DNA of 64,000 bases. Source: Rhizobium sp. CSW-27. GTDB lineage: Bacteria; Pseudomonadota; Alphaproteobacteria; Rhizobiales; Rhizobiaceae. The translations under genes were made by a program, and so were the position numbers. Below the pieces are notes generated by a model. The model saw only the letters and a program-made list of their open reading frames with translations. It was not told the origin of the DNA and ran no database searches. Shown in pieces: positions 18,668 through 29,893 of this stretch (position 1 is the stretch's first letter; every line of letters starts with the position of its first letter). The stretch is taken from assembly GCF_018760785.1 (NCBI RefSeq), contig NZ_JAHHZO010000011.1, forward strand, positions 62,001 to 126,000, read 5' to 3'.

Positions 18668-20266
18668 TTAGTTGGAAACGCTGAGGAACTTGGACAGGTG
18701 GTTGTTCGTCGCGTTGTCGACCCAGCCCTTGACGCGGTTGGAAACCAGCCACAGGTCGGCGGAAACCATCAGCGGCGCGAGCGGCTGATCGTTGACGAGC
18801 AGGGTCTCTGCCTTGCGCATCAGTTCCATGCGCTTGGCCGGGTCCCGCTCGTCATAGGACTGCGCGATCAGCTTGTCGTAATCCGGGTTGTTGTAGTGCG
18901 GATAGTTGAAGGTCTTGTTGGTGCTGATGTTCAGCGCCAGGAAGTTTTCCGGGTCGGCATAGTCGGCAGCCCAGCCGGCACGCGCCACGTTGAACTTGCC
19001 GCCTTCCTTCAGGTAGGAATAGTGCGAGGCCACATCGAGATTGACCAGCGACACATTGGCACCAAGCGCCGTCTTCCACATGTCGGCAACAGCGGTGGCG
19101 ACACGCTCGTGGTTGGTGTTGGTGTTGTAGCGGATCTCGATGTCGAGCGGCTTGCCGCCCTTGCCGTAGCCGGCTTCCTTCAGAAGCGCGACGGCCTTGT
19201 CCTCACGATCGATCTGCGAGAGGGACGCGAAGTCGGGCTGCGGCGGCGTGCCGTAACCTTCCATGTTCGGCGGCACCAGCGAATAGGTGGGCAGCTGCGC
19301 ACCGTTGTAGATCTCGTTGGAGAGGAAGTCGCGATCGATGGCCATGGACAGCGCACGGCGAACACGGATGTCGTCGAACGGCGGCTGGCGCATGTCGAAA
19401 GCATAGTAATAGGTTGCAAGCGCCGGCGACACATGTACCTGGTCGCCATAAAGGCCCCTCAGACGCTTGATCTGGTCAGCCGAGAAATTGTAGGTGACGT
19501 CGAGTTCCTTGGCCTCGAAGCGGCGCACGGCAGCCGCCGCATCCTCGATCGGGTAGAAGATCACCTTGTCGATCTTGACGTTCTTGGCGTCCCAGTAGTT
19601 CTCGTTCTTGACGACCGTCAGCGTGTCGTTCGGCACGTGGCTCTGCAGCTTGAAGGCGCCGTTGGAAACCATGTTGCCCGGCTTGACGAACTGGTCGCCG
19701 AACTTTTCATAGTTGGCCTTGCTGATCGGCAGCGCCGTATAGTGCGACAGAAGCTGCAGGAAGTAGGGGGTCGGGCGCTCGAGCGTGATTTCCAGCGTCT
19801 TGGCGTCGATGGCCTTCACGCCGAGCTCTTCAACCGGTGCCTTGCCCAGGTTGACGGCTTCGGCATTCTTGATCGGATAGAGAAGGTTGGCATATTCGGC
19901 CGCCGTCTTCGGGTTTTCGATGCGGCGCATCGAGAACTGGAAATCCTCGGCCGTTACCGGCGTGCCGTCAGACCACTTGGCGTCGTCGCGAATCTTGAAG
20001 GTGTAGACCTTGCCGTCCTCGGAGATCTTCCAGCTTTCAGCAGCGCCCGGGACAATCTTGCCGGCCGCATCATGGATCGTCAGACCTTCGAACAGGTCGT
20101 AGATCACGAAGCCTTCGATGTTGATCGAGATATGCGCATAGTCGAGCGACTTCGGTTCGCCGGCGTTGCCCCGGTGCAGCACCACTTCGGCCAGAGCCTG
20201 GCTGGAGCCAAGCAGCAGTGAACCGAGCAGGATCGTCGTTGCCAATTTCGTCTTCATGAGAACCAT
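18668..20266 (-). CDS. oppA: Periplasmic oligopeptide-binding protein
   Basis: Secreted solute-binding protein of 532 residues (SBP family 5) that captures peptides for the Opp permease. Signal peptide: MVLMKTK, a hydrophobic core, then cleavage after ALA at about residue 26. The mature N-terminus VVLHRGNAGEPKSLDYAHIS and the YWDAKNVKIDKVIFYPIED region match OppA-type proteins. The first ATG is chosen because AAGGA lies about 10 bases upstream; a second ATG three codons on is poorly spaced. Weak promoter elements occur at 20333-20360. Confidence 0.93.
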   Translation of the reverse strand: MVLMKTKLATTILLGSLLLGSSQALAEVVLHRGNAGEPKSLDYAHISINIEGFVIYDLFEGLTIHDAAGKIVPGAAESWKISEDGKVYTFKIRDDAKWSDGTPVTAEDFQFSMRRIENPKTAAEYANLLYPIKNAEAVNLGKAPVEELGVKAIDAKTLEITLERPTPYFLQLLSHYTALPISKANYEKFGDQFVKPGNMVSNGAFKLQSHVPNDTLTVVKNENYWDAKNVKIDKVIFYPIEDAAAAVRRFEAKELDVTYNFSADQIKRLRGLYGDQVHVSPALATYYYAFDMRQPPFDDIRVRRALSMAIDRDFLSNEIYNGAQLPTYSLVPPNMEGYGTPPQPDFASLSQIDREDKAVALLKEAGYGKGGKPLDIEIRYNTNTNHERVATAVADMWKTALGANVSLVNLDVASHYSYLKEGGKFNVARAGWAADYADPENFLALNISTNKTFNYPHYNNPDYDKLIAQSYDERDPAKRMELMRKAETLLVNDQPLAPLMVSADLWLVSNRVKGWVDNATNNHLSKFLSVSN

Positions 20267-20632
20267 TTTTCTTTTATCCTTCCCCCAGTCGATGGGTACG
20301 GAGACCGCACAAACGCCAAAAGCGCCCGCAAGACAATAGGAGCGTAAACGGTTTCGACAATATGCTGGCATTTTTGCGGCAGCAACCGGACCAATTCCGA
20401 CACGCCTGCGAAGGCCGGCCCTGCAGGGCCGCGGCACCGTCCGCCTTTTACGCCGAGACGCCGCGGCGTCCATGCCCGTTCAGGCCAATGGTTAACGGGA
20501 ATTAGCCATAAAGGCACGCAGATCCCAATATTGAGCAAATTTGTCCTTATTGACGTCACCTTCTGAAACGAAATGCTCCATCACCTTCAATATTAGCCCA
20601 TCCTGATGGGCTACAGACGAATGGAGCATGAC
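20267..20632. other. Divergent intergenic region between oppA and the M15-type peptidase
   Basis: Holds both promoters. For oppA (minus), TTGTCG and TATTGT lie at 20355-20360 and 20333-20338 with 16 bases between. Two palindromes are seen: GGCCCTGCAGGGCC at 20417-20430, and AGCCCATC-CT-GATGGGCT at 20595-20612, just 20 bases before the peptidase start. No gene or tRNA is evident. Confidence 0.4.
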
Positions 20633-21055
20633 ATGCGCACAGTGTTCTGCGTTGCGCTGGCAGGTGCCCTGGCAGCCACCTCCGCCCTGGCCGGCGAGGT
20701 GACGAATGTGAAAAAACGTCGCGGCAACCTGTTCAAACACGATTACAGCGCCGCCTACACGGTACAGAGGGTCAGCGTGAAGACCGAGTGCTTCCCGGAA
20801 AAGCTGGAGGCGATCCTGGCCCATATCGCCGACAGGACCGGCCGCAAGCCGATCGTCACCTCGGGCCACCGGCCCCGTTCCGGCACCTCGCAGCACAGCC
20901 ATTGTCTGGCAGCCGACATTCGGGTGCCCGGCGTCTCCGACAAGGCGGTGGTGGCTGCCGCCTCCACAGCCCCCGGCATCGGCGGCATCGGTCGCTATTG
21001 CAACGGCATCATCCACGTGGATGTGGGACCGAAGCGCCGCTGGGTCTATTGCTGA
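20633..21055 (+). CDS. Secreted M15-type (VanY/YcbK-like) peptidase-fold protein
   Basis: Small periplasmic protein of 140 residues. Signal peptide 1-20 (MRTVFCVALA core, cleavage after ALA). The Peptidase_M15 zinc site is visible: H88 and D95 in SQHSHCLAADI, and H128 with D130 in HVDVG. The motif normally reads S-x-H-x-x-G-x-A-x-D; here Cys91 replaces the Gly. The fold is that of D-Ala-D-Ala carboxy-peptidases and murein endopeptidases, so a cell-wall target is likely. The ATG was chosen because GGAG lies 8 bases upstream. It ends 7 bases from the convergent murJ stop. Confidence 0.8.
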   Translation: MRTVFCVALAGALAATSALAGEVTNVKKRRGNLFKHDYSAAYTVQRVSVKTECFPEKLEAILAHIADRTGRKPIVTSGHRPRSGTSQHSHCLAADIRVPGVSDKAVVAAASTAPGIGGIGRYCNGIIHVDVGPKRRWVYC

Positions 21056-21062
21056 GGCCGGA

Positions 21063-22637
21063 TCAGCCGGCCTTTCGCGGCTTGCGCTTCAGGTTGCGGC
21101 GGATCATGCCGAGATCGGCGCCGCCGATCAGGAAGGCGGTGGCGAAGTAGACGACCATCGCAATGCCGATCAGCGCAAACAGCGCCGTCACCTGATGCAG
21201 CAGGCCCGTTCCGGGCGCAAGCCACGGACCGGCATGGCCGAGTGCATAGGTGAGCGCCGCGCACATCACGCCGGTGGCGACCAGCAGGAGCACCGTGCGC
21301 CGGGCAAGCGCCCATTCCCATACCAGATCGCCCCGGCGCAGCAGCGTGGTGAAGAGCAGCACCGTGTTGATCCAGCCCGCACAGGCTTCCGCCGTCGCAA
21401 TGCCGCGTTCGGCAATCAGCGGGAAGAGCGTGATCGCCAGCCCGGAATTGATGACGACCGAGATCATGGTAAAGCGCATCGGGGTCCTGGTATCCTCGCG
21501 TGCATAAAAACCGGGCTGCAGCGCCTTGATCATCACGAAGCCCGGCAGGCCCAGTCCGTAAATGGCAAGGATCGAGGCTACCACCACGGTGTTTTCCGGA
21601 CTGAAGGCGCCTCGCTCATAGAGCACGCGGATAATGGCATCCGACAGGATCCACAAGCCGCCGGCCGCCGGCAGCGTCAGGAACAGCACGAATTCCAGCG
21701 AGCGGTTCTGGATGCTCGCCGCCTCCTTCATGTGGCCGGATTTCAGCGCGCGCGCGAGTTCCGGCAGGAGCACCACGCCCACCGCCACGCCGACGACGCC
21801 GAGTGGCAGCTGATAGATGCGGTCGGCATATTGCAGGGCCGCGATCGCTCCTTCCTTGGAGGAGGCGATCGCCTGGCCGATGATCTGGTTGATCTGGGTG
21901 ACGCCGCCGGTCATGGCGGCGGGCACGGCCAGCACCAGCAGGCGCTTCACGTTGGGCGTCATGCGCGGCATGCGGAAACGGATGCTGATGCCGGCCCTCA
22001 GAACCCCGACATAGACCACGGCAAGCTGCAGGATGCCCGCGACGAGAACGCTCCAGGCCAGATACCAGGCGGTCGTCAGCGGATCGGTGCCGATCCAGAG
22101 CGCATAGGCGAGTGCGCTGATCATCACCAGGTTGAGGAAGACCGGCGCAATGGCGGCGGCAAAGAAATGATGCAGCGAGTTCAGCATGCCGCTCATCATG
22201 GCCGTCAGCGACATGCACATGAGATAGGGAAACATCACCGCGGCGAGCCGGACGGTCAGCGAGGTCTTGTCGGCATCATCGGCAAAGCCCGGCGCGATGA
22301 TGAAGCGCACCAGAAGCGGCATGGAGAGTTCCATGACGATGGTGATGACGAGCAGCGCCGAGAACAGGACGCCGAACACTTCTTCGGAGAAGCGCTTGGC
22401 GCCATCGACACCGTTGGCCTCGATCTCCTTGGAAAACAGCGGCACGAAGGCGGCGTTGAAGGCGCCTTCGGCAAACAGGCGGCGGAAGAGGTTGGGAAAG
22501 CGGAAGGCGGCGTAGAACACGTCGGCCATCGGCCCGGTGCCGAGTGCAGCCGCCATCAGGGTTTCGCGCGCAAAGCCGAAGACGCGGCTTCCGAGCGTGG
22601 CACCGCCCACGGTGGCAAACTTCTTGACGAGGCTCAT
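21063..22637 (-). CDS. murJ: Lipid II flippase MurJ (MviN)
   Basis: Polytopic inner-membrane protein of 524 residues (about 14 helices) of the MOP superfamily that flips lipid-linked peptidoglycan precursor. The N-terminus [25 protein letters not shown] and the [26 protein letters not shown] region are diagnostic; the latter holds conserved arginines of the central cavity. The start overlaps the glnD stop by 4 bases (ATGA), so the two are translationally coupled, an arrangement widespread in rhizobia. Confidence 0.96.
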   Translation of the reverse strand: MSLVKKFATVGGATLGSRVFGFARETLMAAALGTGPMADVFYAAFRFPNLFRRLFAEGAFNAAFVPLFSKEIEANGVDGAKRFSEEVFGVLFSALLVITIVMELSMPLLVRFIIAPGFADDADKTSLTVRLAAVMFPYLMCMSLTAMMSGMLNSLHHFFAAAIAPVFLNLVMISALAYALWIGTDPLTTAWYLAWSVLVAGILQLAVVYVGVLRAGISIRFRMPRMTPNVKRLLVLAVPAAMTGGVTQINQIIGQAIASSKEGAIAALQYADRIYQLPLGVVGVAVGVVLLPELARALKSGHMKEAASIQNRSLEFVLFLTLPAAGGLWILSDAIIRVLYERGAFSPENTVVVASILAIYGLGLPGFVMIKALQPGFYAREDTRTPMRFTMISVVINSGLAITLFPLIAERGIATAEACAGWINTVLLFTTLLRRGDLVWEWALARRTVLLLVATGVMCAALTYALGHAGPWLAPGTGLLHQVTALFALIGIAMVVYFATAFLIGGADLGMIRRNLKRKPRKAG

Positions 22638-25471
22638 GCTTCGGCTCGCGACTTCTTCGACTGAGGACGGGAGACGGCGGCGGGATCCGGGGCGATGATG
22701 CCGGAGGGCATGCCGCGCCTCAGTTCATCTTCCTGGTCGGAAATGACCGTCTTCAGCCGCTGCACGATGGTGCCCTGACGGTTTTCGTTGGTCACCTTCT
22801 GCCCGACGAGATCGGTGACATAGAAGGTATCGATCACCTTTTCGCCGAAGGTGGTGATGCGCGCCGAATGGATATCGAGCGACAGATCGGCCAGCACCAC
22901 GGTCATGTCGGCCAGCAGGCCGGTGCGGTCCAGCCCCTCCACCTCGATGACGGTGAACTTGTTGGAAAGCGTGTTGGATATGGTGACCGAGGGGTGCACG
23001 GTAAAGGTCTTGTTCTTCTTCTTGGCGCGCGCCCGGGTGGCGATCACCTCCGGCAGGCGCTTCTTGCCGGCCAGAACGTCCTCGATCATCCGGCAGACGG
23101 TGCCGGCGCGCCGCAACTCGTCCTCGTCATCCTGGAATTCGCGGCTGATCAGGATGGTGTCAAGCGCCCGGCCATCGGTCGTCGTGTAGATCTGCGCATC
23201 GGCGATGTTGGCACCGGCCGCCGCACAGGCGCCGGCGATGATCGACAGGAGGCGCGGATGGTCCGGCGCCAGCACGGTGATCTCGGTGATCGCGCGGAAA
23301 CTGTCGGTGCGCACCATGGTGGCAAGCGCGTGGCCCGCCTTGTCCGCCTCGCGGATGAAGCCCGCATGGCGGACCTGATCATCGAGAACGACCGAGAGCA
23401 GATAGGGCTGGTAGTGCAGGCGCGAATAGGTCTTGCGGTCCTTCTGGCTCCAGTCGGAGAGCGCCAGCGCCAGCGCCTCCTCCGCCGCCTTGGCGCGCTC
23501 CTTGCGCGAGACCTCGGAGAAGCCGCCGGAGAGCAAAAGCTCCGTCTCGTAATAGAGCGTGCGCAGCAGTTGCCCCTTCCAGCCGTTCCACACGCCGGGC
23601 CCGACGGCGCGGATGTCGCAGATGGTCAGGATCAGCAGCAGCTTCAGCCGGTCGAGCGACTGCACCTTTTCGGCAAAGTCGGTAATGGTCTTGCGGTCAT
23701 GCAGGTCTCGCGTCTGGGCGACCATGGACATCAGCAGGTGCTGGTCGATCAGCCAGGCGACAAGTTCGGTCTGCTTGGGCTTCAGGCCGAAACGCGGGCA
23801 CAGCTTTCGGGCGACGCGGGCGCCGGCAATCGAGTGATCCTCCTGCCGGCCCTTGGCGATGTCGTGCAGCAGGACCGCGACATAGAGCGCCTCGCGCTCC
23901 TCGACATTCGGCATCAGCTTGTTGGCAAGCGGATGCTCCTCGGCGCAACGCCCCTTGTCGACCTCCGACAGGGCCTCGACGGCGCGGATCAGATGCTCGT
24001 CCACCGTATAGTGGTGGTACATGCTGAACTGCATCATCGCGACGATCTTGCCGAATTCGGGAATGAAGCGGCCGAGCACGCCGGCCTCGTTCATGCGCCG
24101 CAGCGTCAGCGCCGGCTCCAGCCTTGATGTCAGGATCGACAGGAACAGCCGGTTCGCCTCGGCATTCTCGCGCAGCTCGTCATTGATGAGGGTGAGGCTG
24201 CGGGTCACCGCCTTCAGCGCATCGGGGTGATATTCCAGCCCATGCAGGTCGGCCACATGGAAGAGGCGGATGATGCTGACCGGATCGCGGCGGAACACGT
24301 CGGGATCGGCGAGCGCGATGCGGCCCTGGTCCTCGACGAATTCCGCGCTGCCGGGAATCTTGCGCACCCGCTTGCGGAAACGGGTGATGACGCCGGTCAG
24401 CCCCGGCGCGGGCTTGGCCTGTTCCTCTTCCAGCGCTGCGCAGAGAATGCGGGTCAGGTCGCCCACATCCTTGGTCACCAGGAAATAGTGCTTCATGAAG
24501 CGCTCGACCGCCGAAAGGTTCGGCCGGTTGTGATAGCCGAGGCTTTCGGCGATTTCGCGCTGGATGTCGAAGGACAGACGCTCTTCGGCCTTGCCGGTCA
24601 GGAAATGCATCTGGCAGCGCACCGCCCAGAGAAAATCCTCTGCCTTCTGGAACAGCCGCCATTCCTGCCGGGACAGCACGCCGAGCTTGACCAGCTGGGC
24701 CGCGTCGCGCACGTGGTAATGATATTTGGCAATCCAGAACAGGGTCTGGATGTCGCGCAAGCCGCCCTTGCCTTCCTTGACGTTCGGCTCGACCAGATAG
24801 CGCGTGTCGCCCGCCTTCTGGTGACGCTGGTCGCGTTCGGCAAGCTTGGCGGCGATGAAATCGGGGCCACTGTTGTGCACCACCTCCGACTCGAAGCGGG
24901 TCTGCAGCTCGTTCGCCAGCGCCGCCTCGCCGCAGATCAGGCGCATTTCGAGGATCGCCGTGCGGATTGTCATGTCCTGCTTGGACAGCGTGATGCACTC
25001 GTCCACCGAGCGGGTGGCGTGGCCGACCTTGAAGCCCAGGTCCCAGAGCACGTAGAGCAGGAATTCCACCGCCTTGCGCACATCCTCGGCATTGCGCGGC
25101 GGCATCAGGAACAGAAGATCGATGTCGGAGCCGGGCGCAAGCGTGCCGCGGCCATAGCCGCCGACTGCGGTCACCGCCATGCGCGAACCGGCCTTCGGAT
25201 AGAGATGGCGCACGACGAGCCGGTGGATCACGCCGATCAGCTGGTCCTGCACCCAGGAAATCCGTTCGGCGCAATTGAGGCCGCTTCCCTCGTCGGCCAG
25301 GCGGAGACGGGCCTTTTCACGGGCGTCCGCATTGGCCCGCTTGAGGATCGGCAAAAGTGCGGCGCGCACCTCCAGAAGCCGGGCAGCGCCGCCGGCGGCA
25401 ATCGCCTCGCATTCGCGGCCGAGCGCCTCCACGTCCAGAAGTTCGGAAAAATCGATCTCGTGTCTTGCCAT
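22634..25471 (-). CDS. glnD: Bifunctional PII uridylyltransferase/uridylyl-removing enzyme
   Basis: Primary nitrogen sensor of 945 residues that uridylylates PII proteins when glutamine is low and removes UMP when it is high. Domains in order: nucleotidyltransferase with [18 protein letters not shown] (104-121; D116 and D118 bind metal), GlnD helical linker, HD domain with LLHDIAKGR (about residue 500), and two C-terminal ACT domains (about 730-800 and 845-920) that sense glutamine. All catalytic motifs look intact. It lies 195 bases after the AraC-type gene and is coupled to murJ. rpoN and ptsN, other nitrogen regulators, are also in this window. Confidence 0.96.
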   Translation of the reverse strand: MARHEIDFSELLDVEALGRECEAIAAGGAARLLEVRAALLPILKRANADAREKARLRLADEGSGLNCAERISWVQDQLIGVIHRLVVRHLYPKAGSRMAVTAVGGYGRGTLAPGSDIDLLFLMPPRNAEDVRKAVEFLLYVLWDLGFKVGHATRSVDECITLSKQDMTIRTAILEMRLICGEAALANELQTRFESEVVHNSGPDFIAAKLAERDQRHQKAGDTRYLVEPNVKEGKGGLRDIQTLFWIAKYHYHVRDAAQLVKLGVLSRQEWRLFQKAEDFLWAVRCQMHFLTGKAEERLSFDIQREIAESLGYHNRPNLSAVERFMKHYFLVTKDVGDLTRILCAALEEEQAKPAPGLTGVITRFRKRVRKIPGSAEFVEDQGRIALADPDVFRRDPVSIIRLFHVADLHGLEYHPDALKAVTRSLTLINDELRENAEANRLFLSILTSRLEPALTLRRMNEAGVLGRFIPEFGKIVAMMQFSMYHHYTVDEHLIRAVEALSEVDKGRCAEEHPLANKLMPNVEEREALYVAVLLHDIAKGRQEDHSIAGARVARKLCPRFGLKPKQTELVAWLIDQHLLMSMVAQTRDLHDRKTITDFAEKVQSLDRLKLLLILTICDIRAVGPGVWNGWKGQLLRTLYYETELLLSGGFSEVSRKERAKAAEEALALALSDWSQKDRKTYSRLHYQPYLLSVVLDDQVRHAGFIREADKAGHALATMVRTDSFRAITEITVLAPDHPRLLSIIAGACAAAGANIADAQIYTTTDGRALDTILISREFQDDEDELRRAGTVCRMIEDVLAGKKRLPEVIATRARAKKKNKTFTVHPSVTISNTLSNKFTVIEVEGLDRTGLLADMTVVLADLSLDIHSARITTFGEKVIDTFYVTDLVGQKVTNENRQGTIVQRLKTVISDQEDELRRGMPSGIIAPDPAAVSRPQSKKSRAEA

Positions 25472-25666
25472 GTCGTCCTGCCGCTCGCCCGCCGAGGGGG
25501 CTATAGCCTGTTCTCAACAATCTTGCCCAATCAAATCCGCCGGATGGCTGAAATCGGCAAGAGTGCCGCCAATCCCTTTACAGGCCCTTTCGATCCGCCT
25601 GCCAAGCCCCTTTCCGGCACACCAGCCTCGCTTTTCTGCAGGCGGCGGCCACCCTGCCGCACCGGA

Positions 25667-26662
25667 TCACGCCTTTCTGTGCGCCACCCGCCACTGCGAG
25701 GGACTGTTGCCGGTGACACGGCGAAACTCGCGATTGAAATTCGACTTTGTGGCAAAGCCGCAGTCGAACATCACGGTGGTCAGTGGCTTCTCGGTTTCCT
25801 CCAGCAGGCGGCAGGCCTCGGCGATGCGACGGTTGTTGACATATTGCGAGACGTTGAGGCCCGTGACCCGGTTGATGACGGCGGAAACCTCGCGGGCGGG
25901 CATGCCGGCCTTTCGCGCCAGTCGTGCAAGGCTCAGATTTTCCTGCGCATAGAGCCCGTCCGCCTCCAGCGCCTCGCCGATCCGCCGCAGGGCCGCCTCG
26001 TCCTCGGGTGCCGTCCGGCGATCGTCCTCCACCGGCGCTTCGGCGGAGGGGACCTCTCGTTCCGGCCAGAGATAGTAAACGCCGGTGATGACGATGGCGC
26101 CGATATTCATTCCCGTGACCGCCATCGGCACATAGGCATTGCCATAGACGAGGGTGAAGGCGGCAAGAAGCGCATCCGTCAACGCGAAAAAGGCCAGAAG
26201 CAGCGCCGTCACCCGGGCCGCGCGCATGACAGCCGCGGTCTTCTGCAGCGCCGGCTCGGTGATGTCCTCCCGCCGGGTCAGCTGCCAGATCGCCAGGCCA
26301 TAGCCGAGAAAGGTCAGAAGCAGCAGCGGATCGACGAACCACGGCGCGAAGGCCACGCCCAGTGCCAGCAGCAGCGGCGGCAGCGCATGCGGCCAGGGCC
26401 GTGCGACCGGCGTCGATGACAGCGCCCGGAAGGTGAGATAGGCGAGCGGCGGCATGATCGCTGCCGTCACCGGCTGCACCAGCATCAGGGGCGCCACGCC
26501 ATAACCGAAACGAAGGCCGATGATCATGCCCTGCAGGGCATAAAGGCAGAGGAAGGCCATGAGGTAACGCCGCGACCCCGGCGCTTCCACACCCTTGAGG
26601 TTGCGGTAGAGGATCAGCGCGACGACGAGACCGACGATGAATGGCAGGGGAACAGAAAGCAA
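25667..26662 (-). CDS. Membrane-anchored AraC-family transcriptional regulator
   Basis: Protein of 331 residues. The N-terminal half (about 1-200) has around seven hydrophobic helices, and the C-terminal 100 residues (about 232-331) form an AraC/XylS double helix-turn-helix (LSLARLARKAGMPAREVSAV; then FDCGFATKSNFNREFRRVTG and SPSQWR). The layout suggests a membrane sensor that regulates DNA directly. Signal and targets are unknown. It lies between the HIT gene and glnD on the same strand; gaps on both sides suggest its own transcript. Family assignment of the HTH is firm. Confidence 0.88.
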   Translation of the reverse strand: MLSVPLPFIVGLVVALILYRNLKGVEAPGSRRYLMAFLCLYALQGMIIGLRFGYGVAPLMLVQPVTAAIMPPLAYLTFRALSSTPVARPWPHALPPLLLALGVAFAPWFVDPLLLLTFLGYGLAIWQLTRREDITEPALQKTAAVMRAARVTALLLAFFALTDALLAAFTLVYGNAYVPMAVTGMNIGAIVITGVYYLWPEREVPSAEAPVEDDRRTAPEDEAALRRIGEALEADGLYAQENLSLARLARKAGMPAREVSAVINRVTGLNVSQYVNNRRIAEACRLLEETEKPLTTVMFDCGFATKSNFNREFRRVTGNSPSQWRVAHRKA

Positions 26663-26747
26663 ATGCGGCGCCTCGCATGGTCTTCGACGTTATCAAGGCG
26701 ATAGCATGATCTTTTCCGCAATGCATGGCTGAAAGGAATATGCGGCT

Positions 26748-27149
26748 CTAGCACATCAGGCGTTCGAACCAGTCATCCAGATCGGCTTCAACGACAGGGA
26801 AATCCGGCCAGGCGTTCAAGCCATCGTTGGCAAATCGCGGAAGAAAATGAAAATGCAGATGGTCCACGGACTGACCGGCAGATTGACCATTCGCATTGAG
26901 CAAGTTGAAGCCGGTTGCCCCGAAACGGTCGCGATACCGCCGAAACAAGGCTTGGGCTACCTCGAACAGACCCGCCCCCAGTTCAGGCGGGCAATCGATG
27001 ATATTGGGAAAGTGCTTCCGGCTGACGATCAGGACATGGCCGAAACAGTCGGGCTTGATGGGAAAGAAGCAGAGGAAATCTTGCGTCTCCTCAACAATGT
27101 AAGCAGAGGAACGTCTGTCTGCGATCCGGCAAAAGACGCACCCCTCCAT
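26748..27149 (-). CDS. HIT-family (Hint-like) nucleotide-binding hydrolase
   Basis: Protein of 133 residues with the histidine triad H97-L-H99-F-H101 in HLHFHFLP, where the middle His is the usual nucleophile. The N-terminal C4-x2-C7 pair resembles the zinc site of many HIT proteins. Members hydrolyse AMP-linked compounds such as adenosine phosphoramidates or dinucleotide polyphosphates. It starts 5 bases after the mutS stop, so it is co-transcribed with mutS. The precise substrate cannot be read from sequence. Confidence 0.9.
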   Translation of the reverse strand: MEGCVFCRIADRRSSAYIVEETQDFLCFFPIKPDCFGHVLIVSRKHFPNIIDCPPELGAGLFEVAQALFRRYRDRFGATGFNLLNANGQSAGQSVDHLHFHFLPRFANDGLNAWPDFPVVEADLDDWFERLMC

Positions 27150-27154
27150 CGCAC

Positions 27155-29887
27155 CTACCCCAATTGCTTCTTCAGCGCATAGAGCGCATCGAGTGCCTCG
27201 CGCGGGGTCATGTCATCGGGATTGATCGCCTTCAGCGCCTCCTCCACCTTGGAAGGACCGCGCTTTTCCTGCTCCTTGCGCACCGCCACCTGGAACAACG
27301 GCAGGTCGTCGATCAGCTGGCTGGCCGGGTTCTTGCGGTCGGCGTCTTCCAGCTTGTTCAAAACGTCGCGCGCGCGCGAAACGACGGCCTCCGGCAGGCC
27401 GGCAAGTTTCGCCACCTGAATACCGTAGGAACGATCTGCCGCCCCCGGCCCCACCTCGTGCAGGAAGATGACGTCGCCATCCCATTCCTTGACCCGCATC
27501 GTCGCGTTCGAAAGCCGGTTCAGCTTTTCCGACAGCGCCGTCAGTTCATGGAAATGGGTGGCGAAGAGGCCGCGGCAGCGGTTTGCTTCGTGCAGATGTT
27601 CCACCGCCGCCCAGGCAATGGACAAGCCATCAAATGTGGCAGTGCCCCGGCCGATCTCGTCGAGGATCACCAGCGAGCGGTCCGTCGCCTGATTGAGGAT
27701 CGCCGCCGTCTCGACCATTTCCACCATAAAAGTCGAACGGCCACGCGCCAGATCGTCGGAGGCACCGACGCGGGAGAACAGACGGTCCACCACGCCGATC
27801 TGCGCGCGGCTTGCCGGAACGAAGGAGCCCATCTGCGCCAGGATGGCGATCAGCGCATTCTGGCGAAGGAAGGTCGACTTACCGCCCATGTTCGGGCCGG
27901 TCAGCAGCCACAGCGCGCCGAACCCGCCATCAACCTTCGGCGAGAGATCGCAGTCATTGGCGATGAAGGTGCCGGAGGACTGGCGGCGCAGCGCCTGTTC
28001 CACCACCGGATGCCGCCCGCCCTCAATCGAGAACTGGCGGGAACCGTCCACATCCGGCCGGCAGTAGTTCCACTCCTCGGCGAGAAGGGCAAGGCCCGCC
28101 GCGACATCGACGACAGCAAGCGCCCGGGCGCCGGCCTTGACCGCATCGGCAGCGGCCAGCACGGCATGCGTCATCTTGTCGAAGGCATCGAGTTCGATCG
28201 TCAGCGCCTGGTCGGCGGCATTGGCAATGCGGCTTTCGAGGTCTGCCAGCTCCGTCGTGGTAAAGCGCATGGCATTCGCCATGGTCTGGCGATGGATGAA
28301 GCGTGCCTTGGCTTCCGGCGTATCGGTCATCGGCCCGGCATTGCCGGCGGTCACCTCGATGAAATAACCCAGCACGTTGTTGTGCTTGATCTTCAGCGAC
28401 TTGATGCCCGTCTCGTCGGCATATTGCAGCTGCAAGCCGGCAATCACCCGCCGTGACTGGTCGCGCAGCGCCCGCACCTCATCGAGTTCCGGGAAGGCGC
28501 CGTCGCGCACAAACCCACCGTCGCGCTTCAGAAGCGGCATCTCGTCCGACAGTGTTTCGGCCAGTAACTGCTCCACCGAGAGCGGCAGTGCCCGAAGATC
28601 GGTCAGCGCCGCCGCCAGTTCCTCCGGCAGCAGCGCCGGCGCCAGAAGGTCCGAGACCCGTCGGGCGGCAGACAACCCCTGGCGGATGCAATCGAGATCC
28701 CGCGGCCCGCCGCGGTCGAGCGCCAGGCGAGACAGAGCCCGCGGCATGTCGGGCACATGTTTCAGGGCTGCACGCAGGTCTCCGCACAGCGAAGGCTCGT
28801 CGATCAGGAAGGCGACGCTGTCGAGACGACGGTTGATGTTGTCGGGATCGGTCAGCGGCGACATCAGCCGCTCGGACAGCAGGCGAGCGCCACCGCCGGT
28901 GACGGTGCGGTCGATCGCCTTCAGCAGCGAACCGTCACGATCCCCCGACAGCGTGCGGGTGAGCTCCAGATTGGCGCGTGTCGCCGGATCGATGAAGAGG
29001 GTGGAAGCACCGCTTTCACGCTCCGGGGCGCTGAGCGGCGGGCGCTCGGCGATCTGCGTCTTTTCCACATAGGCGACGGCGGCCGCCGCGGCCGCAAGTT
29101 CCGCCCGGGAAAACGTGCCGAAGCCATCGAGCGTTCCGACACCGAAATAGCGGGTGATCCGGCTTTCGGCTGTCGCACTGTCAAACAGCACGCCCGGCTG
29201 CGGCACGGCGATACGGCCGAGAATGTCGAAGGTCGCCTTCAGGTCTGGATCGTGAAAAACGGTGTCCGGCACGATCAGTTCGCGCGGTTCGATGCGCAGG
29301 ATATCGGCCAGGAGACGCAGCGGCGTCGTTTCCGCCAGCCGGAAGACGCCGGTGGAAATGTCGATCCAGGCGAGCGCCATCTGCGCCTCGGCCCCGCCGC
29401 GAATGCGGGCGAGCGCCATGAGATAGTTGGATTCCGACGGCGACAGAAGCTTCTCTTCCGTCAGCGTGCCGGGTGTCACCAGCCGCACGACATCGCGCTT
29501 GACGACGGATTTCGAACCGCGCTTCTTCGCCTCCGCCGGATCTTCCACCTGCTCGCAGACCGCAACCCGGTAGCCGAGCGAGATCAATTTCTGCAGATAG
29601 TCATCCGCCGCATGGATCGGCACGCCGCACATGGGGATATCGAAGCCCATATGCTGGCCGCGCTTGGTGAGCGTGATGCCGAGCGCGCGGGCAGCTTCCA
29701 CGGCATCTTCGAAGAACAGCTCGTAGAAATCGCCCATGCGATAAAAGAGCAGCGAATCCGGATTGTTCGCCTTGATCTCGATATACTGCTCCATCATCGG
29801 GGTCGCCGTCGCGCGGCTCTCCGGCGAGATGAGTTCTGCCGTATTCAAGGCTTCTGATGTAAGGCGTTCCAAGAGCGTTCCGGCCAT
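27155..29887 (-). CDS. mutS: DNA mismatch repair protein MutS
   Basis: Mismatch sensor of 910 residues. Domain order: mismatch-binding domain with the F54-x-E56 wedge ([11 protein letters not shown]), connector, core/lever, clamp, and ATPase domain with Walker A GPNMGGKS (664-671) and Walker B (VILDEIGRG). The C-terminal helix-turn-helix and a tail ([24 protein letters not shown]) used for tetramerisation are present. I set the start at MAGTLLERL; the ribosome site is weak and an earlier in-frame start cannot be excluded. Divergent from the malic enzyme gene; the HIT gene follows directly. Confidence 0.96.
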   Translation of the reverse strand: MAGTLLERLTSEALNTAELISPESRATATPMMEQYIEIKANNPDSLLFYRMGDFYELFFEDAVEAARALGITLTKRGQHMGFDIPMCGVPIHAADDYLQKLISLGYRVAVCEQVEDPAEAKKRGSKSVVKRDVVRLVTPGTLTEEKLLSPSESNYLMALARIRGGAEAQMALAWIDISTGVFRLAETTPLRLLADILRIEPRELIVPDTVFHDPDLKATFDILGRIAVPQPGVLFDSATAESRITRYFGVGTLDGFGTFSRAELAAAAAAVAYVEKTQIAERPPLSAPERESGASTLFIDPATRANLELTRTLSGDRDGSLLKAIDRTVTGGGARLLSERLMSPLTDPDNINRRLDSVAFLIDEPSLCGDLRAALKHVPDMPRALSRLALDRGGPRDLDCIRQGLSAARRVSDLLAPALLPEELAAALTDLRALPLSVEQLLAETLSDEMPLLKRDGGFVRDGAFPELDEVRALRDQSRRVIAGLQLQYADETGIKSLKIKHNNVLGYFIEVTAGNAGPMTDTPEAKARFIHRQTMANAMRFTTTELADLESRIANAADQALTIELDAFDKMTHAVLAAADAVKAGARALAVVDVAAGLALLAEEWNYCRPDVDGSRQFSIEGGRHPVVEQALRRQSSGTFIANDCDLSPKVDGGFGALWLLTGPNMGGKSTFLRQNALIAILAQMGSFVPASRAQIGVVDRLFSRVGASDDLARGRSTFMVEMVETAAILNQATDRSLVILDEIGRGTATFDGLSIAWAAVEHLHEANRCRGLFATHFHELTALSEKLNRLSNATMRVKEWDGDVIFLHEVGPGAADRSYGIQVAKLAGLPEAVVSRARDVLNKLEDADRKNPASQLIDDLPLFQVAVRKEQEKRGPSKVEEALKAINPDDMTPREALDALYALKKQLG

Positions 29888-29893
29888 TTTCTG

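Noticed and set aside
18698-20221. 507-codon open frame on the plus strand opposite oppA
   Set aside because: Mirror frame of a clear SBP-5 gene with a signal peptide; no ribosome site and no recognisable motif.
24227-26419. 730-codon open frame on the plus strand opposite glnD and the AraC-type gene
   Set aside because: Crosses two real genes and their gap; composition typical of antisense frames.
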